Shown: positions 25,612-35,885 of the stretch, in pieces
How positions within the stretch are numbered: the first letter of the stretch is position 1
Layout of the letters: every line of letters begins with the position of its first letter
Origin: Planctomycetia bacterium
GTDB lineage: Bacteria > Planctomycetota > Planctomycetia > Pirellulales > Thermoguttaceae
Length of the DNA stretch: 64,000 nucleotides
Assembly: GCA_030539295.1 (NCBI GenBank)
Contig: JAUNSJ010000004.1
Coordinates: forward strand, 1-64,000
Direction: 5' to 3'
Program-made: the position numbers and the translations under genes
Notes under the pieces: generated by a model
What the model was told of the DNA's origin: nothing
The model's input: only the letters and a program-made list of their open reading frames with translations
The model's database searches: none

Positions 25612-27684
25612 CTATTGGGTATCGACGCGAACGCGACAGTCGGGCAGAGCACGTAGAAAAAGGTTGCCGTAACTTTTAGTATGAATTCGCGGGTCGAGGA
25701 TAACGACAATGCCTTCGTCGGTATTACTGCGAATAAGGCGGCCGAACCCCTGTTTAAATTTCAGAATGGCTTGCGGAAGTTGGTATTCCCCGAACGGACT
25801 GCCGCCACGATTGGTTATCGCGTCGAGTCGCGCTTCGATCAGCGGCTGGTCAGGTACAAAAAAAGGCAATTTTGTTATAATGACGTTGCGTAGCGCGTGA
25901 CCGGGGATATCGACGCCTTGCCAGAAGCTGTCGGTTCCGAAGAGGACGCTGCGCTCGGAACTTTTAAAGCCTTCGACCATTTTCGTGCGTGGCGTACCGT
26001 CCCCCTGCGAGAAGAACGGCATATCCTCCGCGGCGAGCCAGGGAAGCAGGAGCGACGACATTTTTTTCATAAGGGAATAGTTGGTGAACAGTACGAACGC
26101 GCCGCCATCGGTCTCTTTAATGTATCGTTTGAGCGCGTTCGACATGGCCAGGTCAAACGCATGATCGCTACTGCGTTCGTTCTGTTGTGGTATGTCCTTG
26201 AGCATGACGAGGGTCAGCTGACGGCGATAATCGAACGGACTGCCGAGCAGTTCACTTTCGACGTGGCTTAATCCGATTCGGGAGCGAAAGAACTGAAATG
26301 ACTTTAGCAGTTGCGTGGCGGAAGCCGTACCGCGATTGTTCTGTTCATAGGACCCGGTAGACAACGTTGCGCTTGTCATAATAACCGAGGGGACTTGAGA
26401 GAAGAGGAGTTCACGGAGCAGTGGTCCGACGTCGACAGGCGCCGATTCCATGCGCACACGCGGTTCGCCTCGAAACTTACTGCGTTCGAGCCAGTAGACA
26501 TATCCTTCGTCGTTCTGGTCGAGCCAGGCGACGAGATTCTGATTCAACGAGGAGAGTTTGCCACGCGCCGCGCCGAGTTCCAGTTGTAAATTACGGTCCG
26601 ATTGCATGTCCTGCAATGTGGCCAGCGTGCTTCCGAGCGAGCGAAAAACCTCTGATAACCCATTTTTGACAATGTTCGATTCACGAACGCGGCCATTACT
26701 TCCAGGTCGGGCATCGAGCCAGTTCAGCAGGTCGTCAAAAAGCTCTTGCGCGCGAACGCGGCACTCTTGCACGCGGTCGTAGGCTTTATCAGCGGTTTCG
26801 CCCATGCATTCGTGCAGAATGCCCTTGCGACTGGTTTCACTGGAGAGCCGATTGAGAAAATAGTTCACTTGATATTGCGACAGGGACAGTCCTAAATGGT
26901 CGGCTGCCGCCTGTTCCATGGTGTGCGCCTCGTCGAAAATGAGGACATCGTATTTCGGCAGAATGGACCCACCGCCTGCCCGCAGTGCCAGATCGCTGAA
27001 GAGCAGGGCATGATTGACGATGAGCAGATTCGCGTGGCTTACACTGCGTCGTGCCTTGGCGTAGAAACATTTTGCATAATATTTGCATCCCCGACCGAGG
27101 CAGTTCCCCTGTTCGCAACAGACGAGATCCCAAACACTGGCCACAGGCTGCGGATTCAGTTCCGACAGGGACCCGTCTGCCGCAGTGGCGCTCCATTGGA
27201 TAAGGCGGTCCAGTTCGGCCGTCTGCTCGCCTTCTATCAGGCTGGAATTCTTGCTATAGGACTGCCAGAGACGTCGCAGACAGAGGTAATTCGACCGCCC
27301 TTTAACCAGGACAGAAGTAAATTCAAACGGCAGAACGCTGGCGAGGAACGGAATATCCTTGTGGTAGAGCTGCTCCTGAAGACTAATAGTGTGCGTTGAA
27401 ATCACGACGCGGCGAAAAGAGTCGTCGGAATTATCGTCGTCCTCGTCGAGAATTGGCCGTGTTTCGCCTTCGGTCGCAAATAAAATGGCAGGTACCAGAT
27501 AGGCAAAACTTTTTCCGACGCCGGTTCCCGCCTCGACCGCCAGATGATGCTTGTCGCGTATGGCACGCTCAACGGCCACGGCCATCTTCAGCTGCTGGTC
27601 GCGGCACTCATAGTGAGGCAGACGCCGGGCAATGCAACCGTCCTGCCCCAGCACATCCAAGGCGTTGCGCGGCAGATCGGTCAT
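25612..27684 (-). CDS. dinG: DinG/XPD-family ATP-dependent DNA helicase
   Basis: Superfamily 2 helicase with a likely 4Fe-4S cluster, 690 aa. Walker A is in [12 protein letters not shown] (about residues 47-58). The cluster cysteines are in [18 protein letters not shown] (about 182-199). The helicase Asp box is FDEAH (about 251-255). C-terminal motifs include [19 protein letters not shown] and the end motif [13 protein letters not shown]. The start overlaps the argH stop by ATGA, so it is co-translated with argH. Role: unwinding of damage-related or R-loop DNA, by family. Confidence 0.92.
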   Translation of the reverse strand: MTDLPRNALDVLGQDGCIARRLPHYECRDQQLKMAVAVERAIRDKHHLAVEAGTGVGKSFAYLVPAILFATEGETRPILDEDDDNSDDSFRRVVISTHTISLQEQLYHKDIPFLASVLPFEFTSVLVKGRSNYLCLRRLWQSYSKNSSLIEGEQTAELDRLIQWSATAADGSLSELNPQPVASVWDLVCCEQGNCLGRGCKYYAKCFYAKARRSVSHANLLIVNHALLFSDLALRAGGGSILPKYDVLIFDEAHTMEQAAADHLGLSLSQYQVNYFLNRLSSETSRKGILHECMGETADKAYDRVQECRVRAQELFDDLLNWLDARPGSNGRVRESNIVKNGLSEVFRSLGSTLATLQDMQSDRNLQLELGAARGKLSSLNQNLVAWLDQNDEGYVYWLERSKFRGEPRVRMESAPVDVGPLLRELLFSQVPSVIMTSATLSTGSYEQNNRGTASATQLLKSFQFFRSRIGLSHVESELLGSPFDYRRQLTLVMLKDIPQQNERSSDHAFDLAMSNALKRYIKETDGGAFVLFTNYSLMKKMSSLLLPWLAAEDMPFFSQGDGTPRTKMVEGFKSSERSVLFGTDSFWQGVDIPGHALRNVIITKLPFFVPDQPLIEARLDAITNRGGSPFGEYQLPQAILKFKQGFGRLIRSNTDEGIVVILDPRIHTKSYGNLFLRALPDCRVRVDTQ

Positions 27685-29105
27685 TGAACGGTCTCTTGCT
27701 TTGTCCGCGGCAAGAGCTTGAACTTTTTCTGCCAGAGGGAGAGCTGGCTGTGTACCTGGTCCGGGGCGGTAGAGCCGTAGCTCTTCATGGCCGCAATAGC
27801 ATTGGCGGCGCCCAGGAAGTCGTAAACGGATTCATCAATTTCGGGGCATGCCTCCTGGAGTTCGGATAGTGGCAGTTCAACCAAGGGCAGACGATGGTCC
27901 ATCGCCGAGCGTACGAGTCGCCCAACTATGCCGTGCGCTGTACGTTGTGGAATATCTTTGCGAATGAGATATTCCATAAGGCTTGTCGCGTCGAGATAGC
28001 CTTCGTCGAGATGGGCGGCTATGGCTTCGCGGTCGAGTTCCGTCTTGGCAACGAGGCCGGCCGCTAAAGCGAGTGAGGCCGAAAGTGTATCGAAGGAGTC
28101 GAAGACACGCTGCTTGTCCTCCTGCAGGTCGCGATTGTATGCCAGGGGCAGGCCCTTAACGAGTACCATAAGCGATTGCAGATTGCCGACCATGCGGGCG
28201 GTCTTACCGCGTATGAGTTCGAGGACGTCCGGATTCACTTTTTGTGGCATAATGGACGAACCGGTGCAGTATCCCTGGGGCAATTTAAGAAAATGAAATT
28301 CCACCGTACTCCACCAGATCCACTCTTCTGCCCAGGTCGACAAGTGCAAGGCGCAGGCTGTCATAACGAAGGCGAATTCCAGCGCGAAGTCCCGGTCGCT
28401 TGATATGTCGAGACTATTGGCGGCCACGCCTTCGAATCCGAGATATTCGGCACTGCGGAACCGGTCAATAGGGAGACTCGTTCCAGCGCACGCGGCCGCG
28501 CCAAGACTCGACTGATTCACCCGCTTGCGACAGTCGGCAAGACGATCACGGTCGCGTTGAAATTTTTCACAATAGCAGAGCCAATAGTGGACGGCTAGAA
28601 CAGGCTGTGCTCGCTGCGTATGTGTGTAGCCTGGGAGAATCACACCGAGGTCGCGCGGGGAACGCGTAACAAAAGCCTTTTGTACGTCGGCCAGCAGGAG
28701 ATCAAGCTGATCAATAGCGTCACGAATCCAGAGCCGGAAATCGGTCGAAACCTGGTCGTTGCGACTGCGTCCGGTATGCAACTTGCGCCCGACGTCGCCC
28801 AGGCGGTCGATCAGTGCCTTTTCGATGTGCATGTGGATGTCTTCCAGAGCCGTGGTGTATTCGAAGTCGTTCTTTTCGATGCGACTCTTGATCTCCAGAA
28901 GTCCCGCTTCTATTTGGCGGAATTCCTCGTCATTGAGCAAGCCGACGTCGCGTAGCATGCGGGCATGGCCAATAGAGCCACGAATGTCCTGGTCATACAG
29001 GCGTTGGTCAAAGCTGATACTCTCGGTAAAAAGTTCCACCTGCTTGTCGGTTGCTTCTGTAAAGACACCGCTCCAGGCCTTTTCCGTCTTCCGTTGTTCG
29101 GACAT
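27681..29105 (-). CDS. argH: Argininosuccinate lyase
   Basis: Last step of arginine synthesis: argininosuccinate to arginine and fumarate. Length of 474 aa is standard. The N-terminal [21 protein letters not shown], the THTQRAQPV histidine block, and the family signature [12 protein letters not shown] (around residue 280) are clear. A GGAA lies before ATG 29105. A structured segment (29128-29183) lies directly upstream in the transcript. It overlaps dinG by 4 bases. Confidence 0.96.
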   Translation of the reverse strand: MSEQRKTEKAWSGVFTEATDKQVELFTESISFDQRLYDQDIRGSIGHARMLRDVGLLNDEEFRQIEAGLLEIKSRIEKNDFEYTTALEDIHMHIEKALIDRLGDVGRKLHTGRSRNDQVSTDFRLWIRDAIDQLDLLLADVQKAFVTRSPRDLGVILPGYTHTQRAQPVLAVHYWLCYCEKFQRDRDRLADCRKRVNQSSLGAAACAGTSLPIDRFRSAEYLGFEGVAANSLDISSDRDFALEFAFVMTACALHLSTWAEEWIWWSTVEFHFLKLPQGYCTGSSIMPQKVNPDVLELIRGKTARMVGNLQSLMVLVKGLPLAYNRDLQEDKQRVFDSFDTLSASLALAAGLVAKTELDREAIAAHLDEGYLDATSLMEYLIRKDIPQRTAHGIVGRLVRSAMDHRLPLVELPLSELQEACPEIDESVYDFLGAANAIAAMKSYGSTAPDQVHSQLSLWQKKFKLLPRTKQETVQ

Positions 29106-29127
29106 GGAATTCCCAATCTGTTTTTTT

Positions 29128-29183
29128 ACACCGGGGTCGACACATTTCCGTCAGGTGTCAGGAAAGTCAGACACGACCGGTGT
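29128..29183 (-). promoter_or_regulatory. Structured leader upstream of argH
   Basis: On the minus strand ACACCGG (complement of 29177-29183) can pair with CCGGTGT (complement of 29128-29134). Inside are three short words in order: GTGTC (complement of 29170-29174), GACAC (29155-29159) and GTGTC (29139-29143). The middle word can pair with either neighbour, so two folds compete. An A-run follows, not a T-run, so it is not a simple terminator. No known riboswitch is recognised. Confidence 0.4.
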
Positions 29184-29259
29184 TATCGGGTTAAGGAAAG
29201 AAACACAACAAGGACGAGAACGAAAAGGTTGTATTTTCGCTCCCGCCCCGGACCACACG

Positions 29260-30876
29260 TCACTTTTGCATCATCATATTGTTGTCGTCGGACTCGGAAA
29301 GCTTACCCTCAAGTTTATCCTTGAGCGTTTTCATCTTTTCCAGGGATGCCATGATATTGGGAACGGCGTAGGTGCGGACGATTCCGTCTTCGCAAGCGGC
29401 AACGAGTCCGGACGGGCTAAGAGCCAGGTCGAAGACGGCTTTCCCCACTTCAAAACGTACGAGTTCGACCCCTTTGGCCTTACTGCCAGGTCGTTCCCCT
29501 TCGGGAATGACGTCTTCTTCTTCCTCTTCTCCGGTACTACTGTCGGAGCGATTCGAATTCCGATTCATGCCAGGCATGGCGGATTGGTCATCGGGTCCAA
29601 AGGCATTGCGTTGATTCCCGGCGGCGCGGTCTTTGGCTTCGAAATCAGGGAGCCAGATCCGAATGGTGCCGTCGTCGCTGGCGGTGGCGATAACGCCGGA
29701 GACCTGCGTTTGCCCTCTACCCTCCATGCCGTTCGGGCCTGAGCTTTGAGCTCGCGATGGCGTACTGCCGGCCTCTTGGGTATTGGGAGCGGCCACGTTG
29801 AGAAAAATGGCGCGGCGAACGGCTCCTGTGTGGCCGATAAAGCGGCAGAGTTCCTTACCGGAATTGGTGTCCCAAAGCCGCGCGGTCTTATCGGCACTGG
29901 CGGTGAGCACATAGCTGGAGTCCGGAGAAAAGACGGCGGAATAGACTCGGTCGGTGTGCCCGGCCAGCGGTTTGATTTCACGCAACTGCTCCACATTCCA
30001 GACTCGGGCAACCCCGTCCGCGCCAGCGGTTACGAGTCCGCCGGAGTCCATGGAGAAATTCACATCGTAAATGGCACCCGCATGCCCCGACAGAGTTCCC
30101 AGTTTTTTTACGGTTAAAGCGTCCCAAAACATAACCGTACCATCATCAGCGGACCCGGCAACCCAAAGCCCGTTCGGAGAAAGACTCACCGACCAGACGC
30201 GATCGCGGAGACCAAGATAACTCTTCGTATTCTTACCGCTCTTAACATTCCACAATCGAATGGAACTGTCGTAACTGGCGGTAAGTGCATAGAGTTGGTC
30301 GTAGGAAAGGAAGACGTCGGTTACTCCTTGACGGTGGTTGTAGTCGTCGCGGAAAACGCGTATCGTCTTCTTGTCGGACAGTTTCCAGAGATGGGCCGAC
30401 TTATCTGCGCTCCCGGAAAGGACCATACTGCCATCGAACGAGACGGAAAGAGAGGTTACAGCGTCAAAATGTTTATCGTAGGTGCCCGAAGACCAGGTAA
30501 TCTTCTGAACCGGCGGTTTTGCCGTGCCGAGCAAGAGTTCCATCTCCTGGTTAGGATTGATTAACGGGCCTAATCCAAAAAAGGAAGGGGCTTCCGTTTC
30601 CTCGCCTTCCGGGACTTGTTTTTTCTCTTTTTCCGCATCTTGCATGCTCTTTTTATAGATTGCCAAGAGGGACGGAACGCGTTCGACTTTCAGCTCTTCC
30701 TTCGCGGGAAGCTCCGTGGACGCTGTGGCTTCGGCATTAGCTGGTGCCGCTGGTGCGTCCATGGCGTTCTCTTCCTGCCCCGGCACATTCCGGTTCGACA
30801 GCAGGGTTACGCCCGTCAAAACAAAGAACGCTACAATTATAGTAAGACGTCTGTTCCCTATTGCTCTGGTTCTCAT
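29260..30876 (-). CDS. Exported WD40-repeat protein
   Basis: A 538-aa protein with an N-terminal hydrophobic segment (LTIIVAFFVLTGVTLLS, about residues 10-26), so it is exported or anchored. Residues about 130-530 contain about seven WD40 blades (for example SGSADKSAHLWKL, SYDSSIRLWNV, SADKTARLWDT, SDDGTIRIWLP), which should form a propeller. A polar low-complexity insert with an acidic run (GEEEEEDVIPEGE, around 450) separates the last blades. GAGGAG lies before ATG 30876. Presumably a scaffold; partners unknown. Confidence 0.85.
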   Translation of the reverse strand: MRTRAIGNRRLTIIVAFFVLTGVTLLSNRNVPGQEENAMDAPAAPANAEATASTELPAKEELKVERVPSLLAIYKKSMQDAEKEKKQVPEGEETEAPSFFGLGPLINPNQEMELLLGTAKPPVQKITWSSGTYDKHFDAVTSLSVSFDGSMVLSGSADKSAHLWKLSDKKTIRVFRDDYNHRQGVTDVFLSYDQLYALTASYDSSIRLWNVKSGKNTKSYLGLRDRVWSVSLSPNGLWVAGSADDGTVMFWDALTVKKLGTLSGHAGAIYDVNFSMDSGGLVTAGADGVARVWNVEQLREIKPLAGHTDRVYSAVFSPDSSYVLTASADKTARLWDTNSGKELCRFIGHTGAVRRAIFLNVAAPNTQEAGSTPSRAQSSGPNGMEGRGQTQVSGVIATASDDGTIRIWLPDFEAKDRAAGNQRNAFGPDDQSAMPGMNRNSNRSDSSTGEEEEEDVIPEGERPGSKAKGVELVRFEVGKAVFDLALSPSGLVAACEDGIVRTYAVPNIMASLEKMKTLKDKLEGKLSESDDNNMMMQK

Positions 30877-31348
30877 CCTCGTTCTCCTCTACTGCTGTTC
30901 CTGGTCGCAATGCCTACCCGCACGGCTTATAGTGCCGAACTTTTCACAATTTTACCCGGTGCCTGCGACCGAACGCCGCCCGACAAGGAAGCTGCGGCCC
31001 CTAACGCGGACCGCTCCCGGATAATATCTCCTATCTCCATTTTAATCGCTCACTCCCCCGGCGTCAAGATTCTTCGTTCGTTTCGCGCCAAAAAAAGATA
31101 TCCAACTTACCCTTTTTTCATATTCTTTTCCCTATAATCCCTTTTTTCTTCTGAAATTTGCCCCCTCTGACCCTCCCTCCTGCCTTTTCGAGCCACACTC
31201 GCTCCAGCGGGAGTGCGACAGAAACGAAAAGAACAACCGGACCTTGTCAGAAATTTTTTTCAAAAAAAAGGGGGGCACCCCCCGAAAGAGGGGTTTTCGA
31301 AACGCCCGTTTCTGGCATGATTATCTTTAATAGTCGGAGGATCCCACA
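30877..31348. other. Intergenic region between divergent WD40 and NRDE genes
   Basis: No gene is supported. The plus strand is pyrimidine rich at about 31040-31190. At 31252-31269 stands an 18-base A/T tract, AATTTTTTTCAAAAAAAA, which recurs at 38304-38321. It is followed by a G6/C6 hairpin (31270-31283). Confidence 0.5.
31262..31283 (-). terminator. G/C hairpin with T-run on the minus strand
   Basis: Read on the minus strand, GGGGGG-TG-CCCCCC (31283-31270) is followed by eight Ts (31269-31262), the layout of an intrinsic terminator. The stem would be 5 bp with a 4-base loop. No minus-strand gene ends here, so it may block antisense reading from the right or have another role. Confidence 0.4.
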
Positions 31349-32215
31349 ATGGGGTTACTTCCGTTGGGTATTTGGTTTGCCGCCACGCCGTCCGAGGCGG
31401 CCGCATTGAACAGGAACAGAAGATCCATGGGAATACTTGCCATCCAATACAAATCCATACCGGATTCACCCATATTAATCGCGTGTAATCGGGAAGAGAA
31501 TCTTGCCCGCGCCTTCCAGCCGCCGCGTATTCAGTCGGGGCGTCCTCGCGTCGTCTGTGGAATCGACCGCAAGGCAGGCGGAACCTGGGGCGGCGTCAAT
31601 CAACATGGAATGTTTGCCGCGGTCGTGAATTGTCCCAAGCGAACGATACCGTATGACCCGCGCAGTCGGGGTCTGCTCTGTAAAGAGCTCCTTTCCTGCC
31701 GCACAGCGGAAGAGGCCATCGAACGGGCCGTTCGGGAATTGGAAACGGGTTGCTACGCGGGCGGCAATTTTATTTGTGTCGACCGCACCAGTGGCGGGGT
31801 GGTTTATGGCGGGAACGAAGTTGACGTTGAATATTTCAAGCCGGGCTTGCACATTATATCGGCCAATCGCATGGACGACCACGACGATCCGCGTCAGGAA
31901 TTTGTGCGTCGCCTGTTAACACTGCATCGTCTGGACAGCGCGGTTGCCTTTTTGGCCGTGGCCAGTCAAACGTTTTCCCGCAAGCCCGACATAAGTGGTA
32001 AGCGGGGCGTTATTATCAATGAGCCGGAATTTGGCACGGTTTGTTCCATGCTCGTCTCACTCACGGAACGTACGCAAAAATCCATTTTACAGTTCGCCAA
32101 TGGTGCCCCGAACATTAAGCCATACGAAGACGTCTCGGCACTCTTGCGACAAGTACTTTCGACGGACCGGTCGAGCCAGAAGAAAGCGCAACCGAAACCG
32201 GAAAACCCATCATGA
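31349..32215 (+). CDS. NRDE (TANGO2-like) family protein
   Basis: The NRDE family is named for its conserved Asn-Arg-(Asp/Glu)-Glu; here it reads IACNREENLARAF, followed by the typical GTWGGVNQHGMFAAVVNC. Biochemical role is unknown in bacteria; TANGO2 relatives are linked to lipid or heme handling. Two starts are possible. ATG 31349 has a perfect GGAGG 8 bases upstream and gives 288 aa with a 26-residue extension (MGLLPLGIWFAATPSEAAA…). ATG 31427 gives the N-terminus MGILAIQYKS usual for the family but only a weak ribosome site. Its stop overlaps the glycosylase start by ATGA. Confidence 0.82.
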   Translation: MGLLPLGIWFAATPSEAAALNRNRRSMGILAIQYKSIPDSPILIACNREENLARAFQPPRIQSGRPRVVCGIDRKAGGTWGGVNQHGMFAAVVNCPKRTIPYDPRSRGLLCKELLSCRTAEEAIERAVRELETGCYAGGNFICVDRTSGGVVYGGNEVDVEYFKPGLHIISANRMDDHDDPRQEFVRRLLTLHRLDSAVAFLAVASQTFSRKPDISGKRGVIINEPEFGTVCSMLVSLTERTQKSILQFANGAPNIKPYEDVSALLRQVLSTDRSSQKKAQPKPENPS

Positions 32216-32844
32216 TTAACCAGACGGTTGGCAAATCGCGCAGTGCGAGCAAGTTAACGAGTCGGCCGGAAGAAATGGACTATTTGAGCCGTCGGGACCG
32301 GGCACTCGGAGACGCCATAAAACGCATAGGGCCCGTTTCGGTCGATTTGAATCCGGACCTGTTCTCCGCTCTTTTGGAGTCCATCGTTTGGCAGCAGTTG
32401 TCCGGTAAGGCGGCGTCGACGATCTATCAGCGCCTTCTCGATCGGGTGGGAACGCCGGACGCCCGGCATCTGTACGATACGGGGCCTGACGCCCTTCGTG
32501 CCTGTGGCCTGTCAACGCGCAAGGCGGCCTCCATATACGAGATTTCGCGCCGCGTCCTGGCCCACGAATTCGATTTCCAGGCCGTGACCAGCTTGCCGGA
32601 CGATGAGGTCGTTCGGCATCTGACGCAGCTGCCTGGCGTCGGTGTCTGGACTGCGGAAATGTTGCTCATCTTCTCTCTCGCTCGTCCGAATATCTTTAGC
32701 TGGGGCGACTTGGGTATCCGCAACGGGGTGATGAAATTGCATCGCCGTACCAGCCTTACGCGGGAGCAGTTCGACCGCTACGCCCGAAAGTATGCGCCTT
32801 ATGGCACCATCGCTTCTTTGTACATGTGGCAGATTGCCAATTAG
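32212..32844 (+). CDS. DNA-3-methyladenine glycosylase II (AlkA/HhH-GPD family)
   Basis: Base-excision repair enzyme that removes alkylated purines. A 210-aa, AlkA-type minimal HhH-GPD protein: SIVWQQLSGKAASTIYQRL, the helix-hairpin-helix LTQLPGVGVWTAEMLL, and the catalytic Asp in SWGDLGIRNGV. It lacks the N-terminal domain of E. coli AlkA, which is common in small homologues. It is translationally coupled to the NRDE gene and convergent with the RmlD-like gene; CGTAAG/CTTACG (32845-32850, 32865-32870) can form a hairpin between the two ends. Confidence 0.9.
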   Translation: MINQTVGKSRSASKLTSRPEEMDYLSRRDRALGDAIKRIGPVSVDLNPDLFSALLESIVWQQLSGKAASTIYQRLLDRVGTPDARHLYDTGPDALRACGLSTRKAASIYEISRRVLAHEFDFQAVTSLPDDEVVRHLTQLPGVGVWTAEMLLIFSLARPNIFSWGDLGIRNGVMKLHRRTSLTREQFDRYARKYAPYGTIASLYMWQIAN

Positions 32845-32865
32845 CGTAAGCAAGAGGCGGCCGCC

Positions 32866-33744
32866 TTACGACCGTCGCGTTTCCTGCAGCCAGAGGTTAA
32901 GAGCATCGGTCCACAGGGGGAGTGGAGGAAACGCTCCTGAGCGGTGATACTTATCGCAGTTGAGCGTTGTGCTGTGCGAGTGCGGGGCAGGGTGCCCATA
33001 CTCTTTGAGCGTTATGGGGGTAATTGTGTGTTCTGAATATTTCTTGTCACTGTTAAGTAGAAAAGTCGCGATATCGAGCAGGGTCGGAGTCCCGCGTCCG
33101 GCCACGTGCCAGATTCCCGAGCCGTCCGCATGGACCAGGGATGCGAGAGCGAGCACGAGATCGCGAGTGCGAGTCAGAGAGGTTTCAACGTCGGCCAGAA
33201 CGGAGAAAGAGCGAGTGCGTCGCGCGACGCGGAGTACGGATTCCACGACGTTCCCGGCGCCTGTTGGGCGTAAGTCGTCGAAGAGCAGTCCGGTTCGGAC
33301 AACGAGCGCATTGGGCGAATCCAGGGCGATTCGCTCCTGCTCCCGTTTCGTGCGACCGAAGATGGAGTTAGGCTCCGGTTCGTCTTCTTCCCGGGGCGGT
33401 TCAAGACCCGGAGACTCACGATGAAAGACTTCGGCACAACTGATTTGTACAAGTTTGGCGTGAATTTTACGAGCGGCGTCGCACAGCGCGGTCGTACCGA
33501 CGAGGTGTATGGTGCGTGCCGAATTGGGGTGTGTCTGGAGCCAGTTTATGTCGTTAATACCAGCCGCATTGATAATAACGTCGGGCCTGTGGAGTTCGAT
33601 TTGGTCCATTGTGGTTAGACGATTACCCAAGTCGAGGTCAGGTAAATCGAGTGCGGTAATCGTATCGTCCGGGCGGAATTGACGCCAGGAGGCGACCATC
33701 GCGTGGCCAAGCATCCCGTGAGCGCCGAGAACCAGAATGTGCAT
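32866..33744 (-). CDS. RmlD-like dTDP-4-dehydrorhamnose reductase family protein
   Basis: SDR-type reductase of 292 aa starting MHILVLGAHGMLGHAMV, with the Rossmann glycine motif GAHGMLG. NAAGINDINWLQTHPNSA follows, as in RmlD. The SDR Tyr-x-x-x-Lys is not clear; the region where it is expected reads SIFGRTKREQER, with Phe in place of Tyr. AAAGGCGG lies before ATG 33744; the frame is open further upstream, but that stretch encodes the permease in another frame. It starts 16 bases after the MacB-like permease stop, so it closes the exporter operon. A sugar-nucleotide substrate is possible but not proven. Confidence 0.78.
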   Translation of the reverse strand: MHILVLGAHGMLGHAMVASWRQFRPDDTITALDLPDLDLGNRLTTMDQIELHRPDVIINAAGINDINWLQTHPNSARTIHLVGTTALCDAARKIHAKLVQISCAEVFHRESPGLEPPREEDEPEPNSIFGRTKREQERIALDSPNALVVRTGLLFDDLRPTGAGNVVESVLRVARRTRSFSVLADVETSLTRTRDLVLALASLVHADGSGIWHVAGRGTPTLLDIATFLLNSDKKYSEHTITPITLKEYGHPAPHSHSTTLNCDKYHRSGAFPPLPLWTDALNLWLQETRRS

Positions 33745-33760
33745 TGTAGTAACCGCCTTT

Positions 33761-35101
33761 CTACTCGTGGCGTAAGGCTTCGATGGGGTCCATCTTCGCC
33801 GCCCGTATGGCCGGGTAAAGCCCGAAGACAACGCCGATAACGACGGAAATGAAAAAGGCAAGCGGAATCGACCAAAAGACGATAATGGGCTGAATCTCCT
33901 GCACAATGGCCGGCAAACTGTTGATCAGGTCCGGATTGACCGTACGAATGAGGTGCATGGTAAAGAGGGTAACCGGCTTACAAGTCAGTCCGACCAGGAC
34001 GCCGAGGCCGCCGCCGACAACGGACAGGACAATGGTCTCAATGAGGAACTGACGCACAATATCGCCCTGCTTCGCACCGAGTGCGCGTCGAATACCGATT
34101 TCTCGCGTTCGCTCTGTTACCGTTGCCAGCATGATATTCATAATTCCTATTCCGCCGACGATAAGGGAAATGCCGGCAATCATACCCATAAAGAGATTGA
34201 ACATCATACGGGTCGTCTTGGCCTGTTCCAGGAGTTCAAGCGGAATGGTTACGCCGTAGTCTTCGTATTTATGGTGCTCTTCCAGCATGAGTTTGATCAG
34301 TTCGGACGTCTCCATAACATCGTCGGTTGAACGCACTTTTAAGGTGATTTGAGAGAGTTGAACCGTTTCCCCTTCAAAGGAGCCACTACGCCGAATGACC
34401 ACCGTATCGCCGACCCTTGCCCGCAGTGTATTGATTGGAATATAGACGTCGTAGGAGTAATCTTGCGCGGCGAACGAACCGCCAATTCCGGCACTGGGCG
34501 CCCGTTTCGAGACAATACCGACGACCCGATATTGATAATTTTCGCCCAAGCGGACGAGTTGACCCAACGGCTCTTCGTAGGGAAAGAGTTCTTCAGCCAC
34601 TTTCTCACCCAGAACGCAACTGTCTTTCGCTTCCGTATTATCGGCCTCGGTGAGAAAGCGGCCTTCGAACATGGTGAGTTTGGCAATATCGAGGTAATCC
34701 GGTGTGCAGCCCACGAGTCGGCCATCGACTTTATGCCGACCTTTCTGAAAGGTTTCACGTATCTCGCGGACCGGAATGGCGTTGACCACGGTTGGTATCG
34801 TTTCGGCCAGTCGCGCATAGTCGTCCCGGGTAAGACCGTATTCCGGAATCTGCATGCCAGGCCCTTTGGAGTTCTGATTGAGAACTTCGTTCGGCGGCTT
34901 AATCGACCGAACGATAATGTTGTCGGCGCCCAGACTTTCGATTTGCGCCTGCGCCTTGCGACTTATCCCTTCTCCTATGGCAAGAAGCCAAATTACACTG
35001 GCAACTCCAATAAAGATACCCAAGACGGTCAAAAGCGAGCGCAGCGGGTGAAGAAACAGGCTCTTGACGCCCAATTGCAAGGTTTGTATGGCATACAGCA
35101 T
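33761..35101 (-). CDS. MacB/FtsX-family ABC transporter permease
   Basis: 446-aa permease. One membrane helix at about residues 20-42 (LLTVLGIFIGVASVIWLLAI) is followed by a large periplasmic MacB-PCD domain (about 45-285), then three helices near the C-terminus with the FtsX-type phrase REIGIRRALGAKQGDI. GGAAG lies 9 bases before ATG 35101. It sits 22 bases after the ATPase gene. In MacAB systems such permeases do not translocate substrate through the membrane but transmit ATP-driven movement to the periplasm. Confidence 0.92.
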   Translation of the reverse strand: MLYAIQTLQLGVKSLFLHPLRSLLTVLGIFIGVASVIWLLAIGEGISRKAQAQIESLGADNIIVRSIKPPNEVLNQNSKGPGMQIPEYGLTRDDYARLAETIPTVVNAIPVREIRETFQKGRHKVDGRLVGCTPDYLDIAKLTMFEGRFLTEADNTEAKDSCVLGEKVAEELFPYEEPLGQLVRLGENYQYRVVGIVSKRAPSAGIGGSFAAQDYSYDVYIPINTLRARVGDTVVIRRSGSFEGETVQLSQITLKVRSTDDVMETSELIKLMLEEHHKYEDYGVTIPLELLEQAKTTRMMFNLFMGMIAGISLIVGGIGIMNIMLATVTERTREIGIRRALGAKQGDIVRQFLIETIVLSVVGGGLGVLVGLTCKPVTLFTMHLIRTVNPDLINSLPAIVQEIQPIIVFWSIPLAFFISVVIGVVFGLYPAIRAAKMDPIEALRHE

Positions 35102-35123
35102 AATAACAACTTCCGCAAAATAT

Positions 35124-35885
35124 TTATCTCTTGAGTCGGCGGTCCGATTCAACCAGGCCATCACGTAAACGAACGATCCGATTACTTCGCTGGCCCACTT
35201 CATCTTCATGAGTTACGAGAATAATCGTTCGTCCCTGACTGTGAAGCGTGTCAAGCAAATTGAGGATTTCCGCCGTGGTTACGGAGTCCAGATTCCCGGT
35301 CGGCTCATCGGCCAGAATGAAGTAGGGGTCGTTGACCAGAGAGCGGGCAATGGCTACTCGCTGCTGCTGCCCTCCGGATAATTGTGTGGGCCGATGGTCC
35401 AGACGATTCCCGAGACCGACCATCTTGGCCAGTTCGATACAGCGTGAGCGAGACTTCGAGCCTACGTTCTTCTGATAGAATAAAGGGACCTCGATATTCT
35501 CTATAACCGTTAACTGCGGAATGAGATTGTAGGACTGAAAGACGAAGCCGATGCGTCCTGCGCGGATTTCCGAGAGATGCCAGTCGTCCATTTGGGTCAC
35601 ATCGTCGTCGCCCAGGAAGATGTGGCCGTGCGTGGGCCGATCAAGGCAGCCGAGCAGGTTCAGCAAGGTACTCTTACCCGAGCCGGATGCGCCCATTATG
35701 GCAACGTAATCGCCATCGGGAATCGCTAAGTCAACGCCGCGTAACGCGCGAACCGTCTCCCCTTTTAACGCGTACTCGCGTGTTACCCCGTCCAGGCGAG
35801 CCGCCCAACGGGTCGTTTGTCCGTCGCCGTTAGCGTGGGGGCCGTGGGGGCGCGTTACCGCCGGCGGGCCTTGTGTTGGCTCCAT
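35124..35885 (-). CDS. LolD/MacB-type ABC transporter ATP-binding protein
   Basis: 253-aa ATPase: Walker A MGASGSGKST, Q-loop FVFQSYNLIPQLTVIENI, signature LSGGQQQRV, Walker B YFILADEPTGNLD, and the ILVTHE switch. A perfect GGAGG lies 8 bases before ATG 35885, inside the end of the HlyD-like gene, with which it overlaps by 56 bases in a different frame. It pairs with the MacB-type permease downstream. Confidence 0.93.
   Translation of the reverse strand: MEPTQGPPAVTRPHGPHANGDGQTTRWAARLDGVTREYALKGETVRALRGVDLAIPDGDYVAIMGASGSGKSTLLNLLGCLDRPTHGHIFLGDDDVTQMDDWHLSEIRAGRIGFVFQSYNLIPQLTVIENIEVPLFYQKNVGSKSRSRCIELAKMVGLGNRLDHRPTQLSGGQQQRVAIARSLVNDPYFILADEPTGNLDSVTTAEILNLLDTLHSQGRTIILVTHEDEVGQRSNRIVRLRDGLVESDRRLKR

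Noticed and set aside
33745..33906. 54-residue extension of the RmlD-like protein
   Set aside because: It lies over the permease gene, while ATG 33744 opens directly into the Rossmann motif and has a ribosome site.
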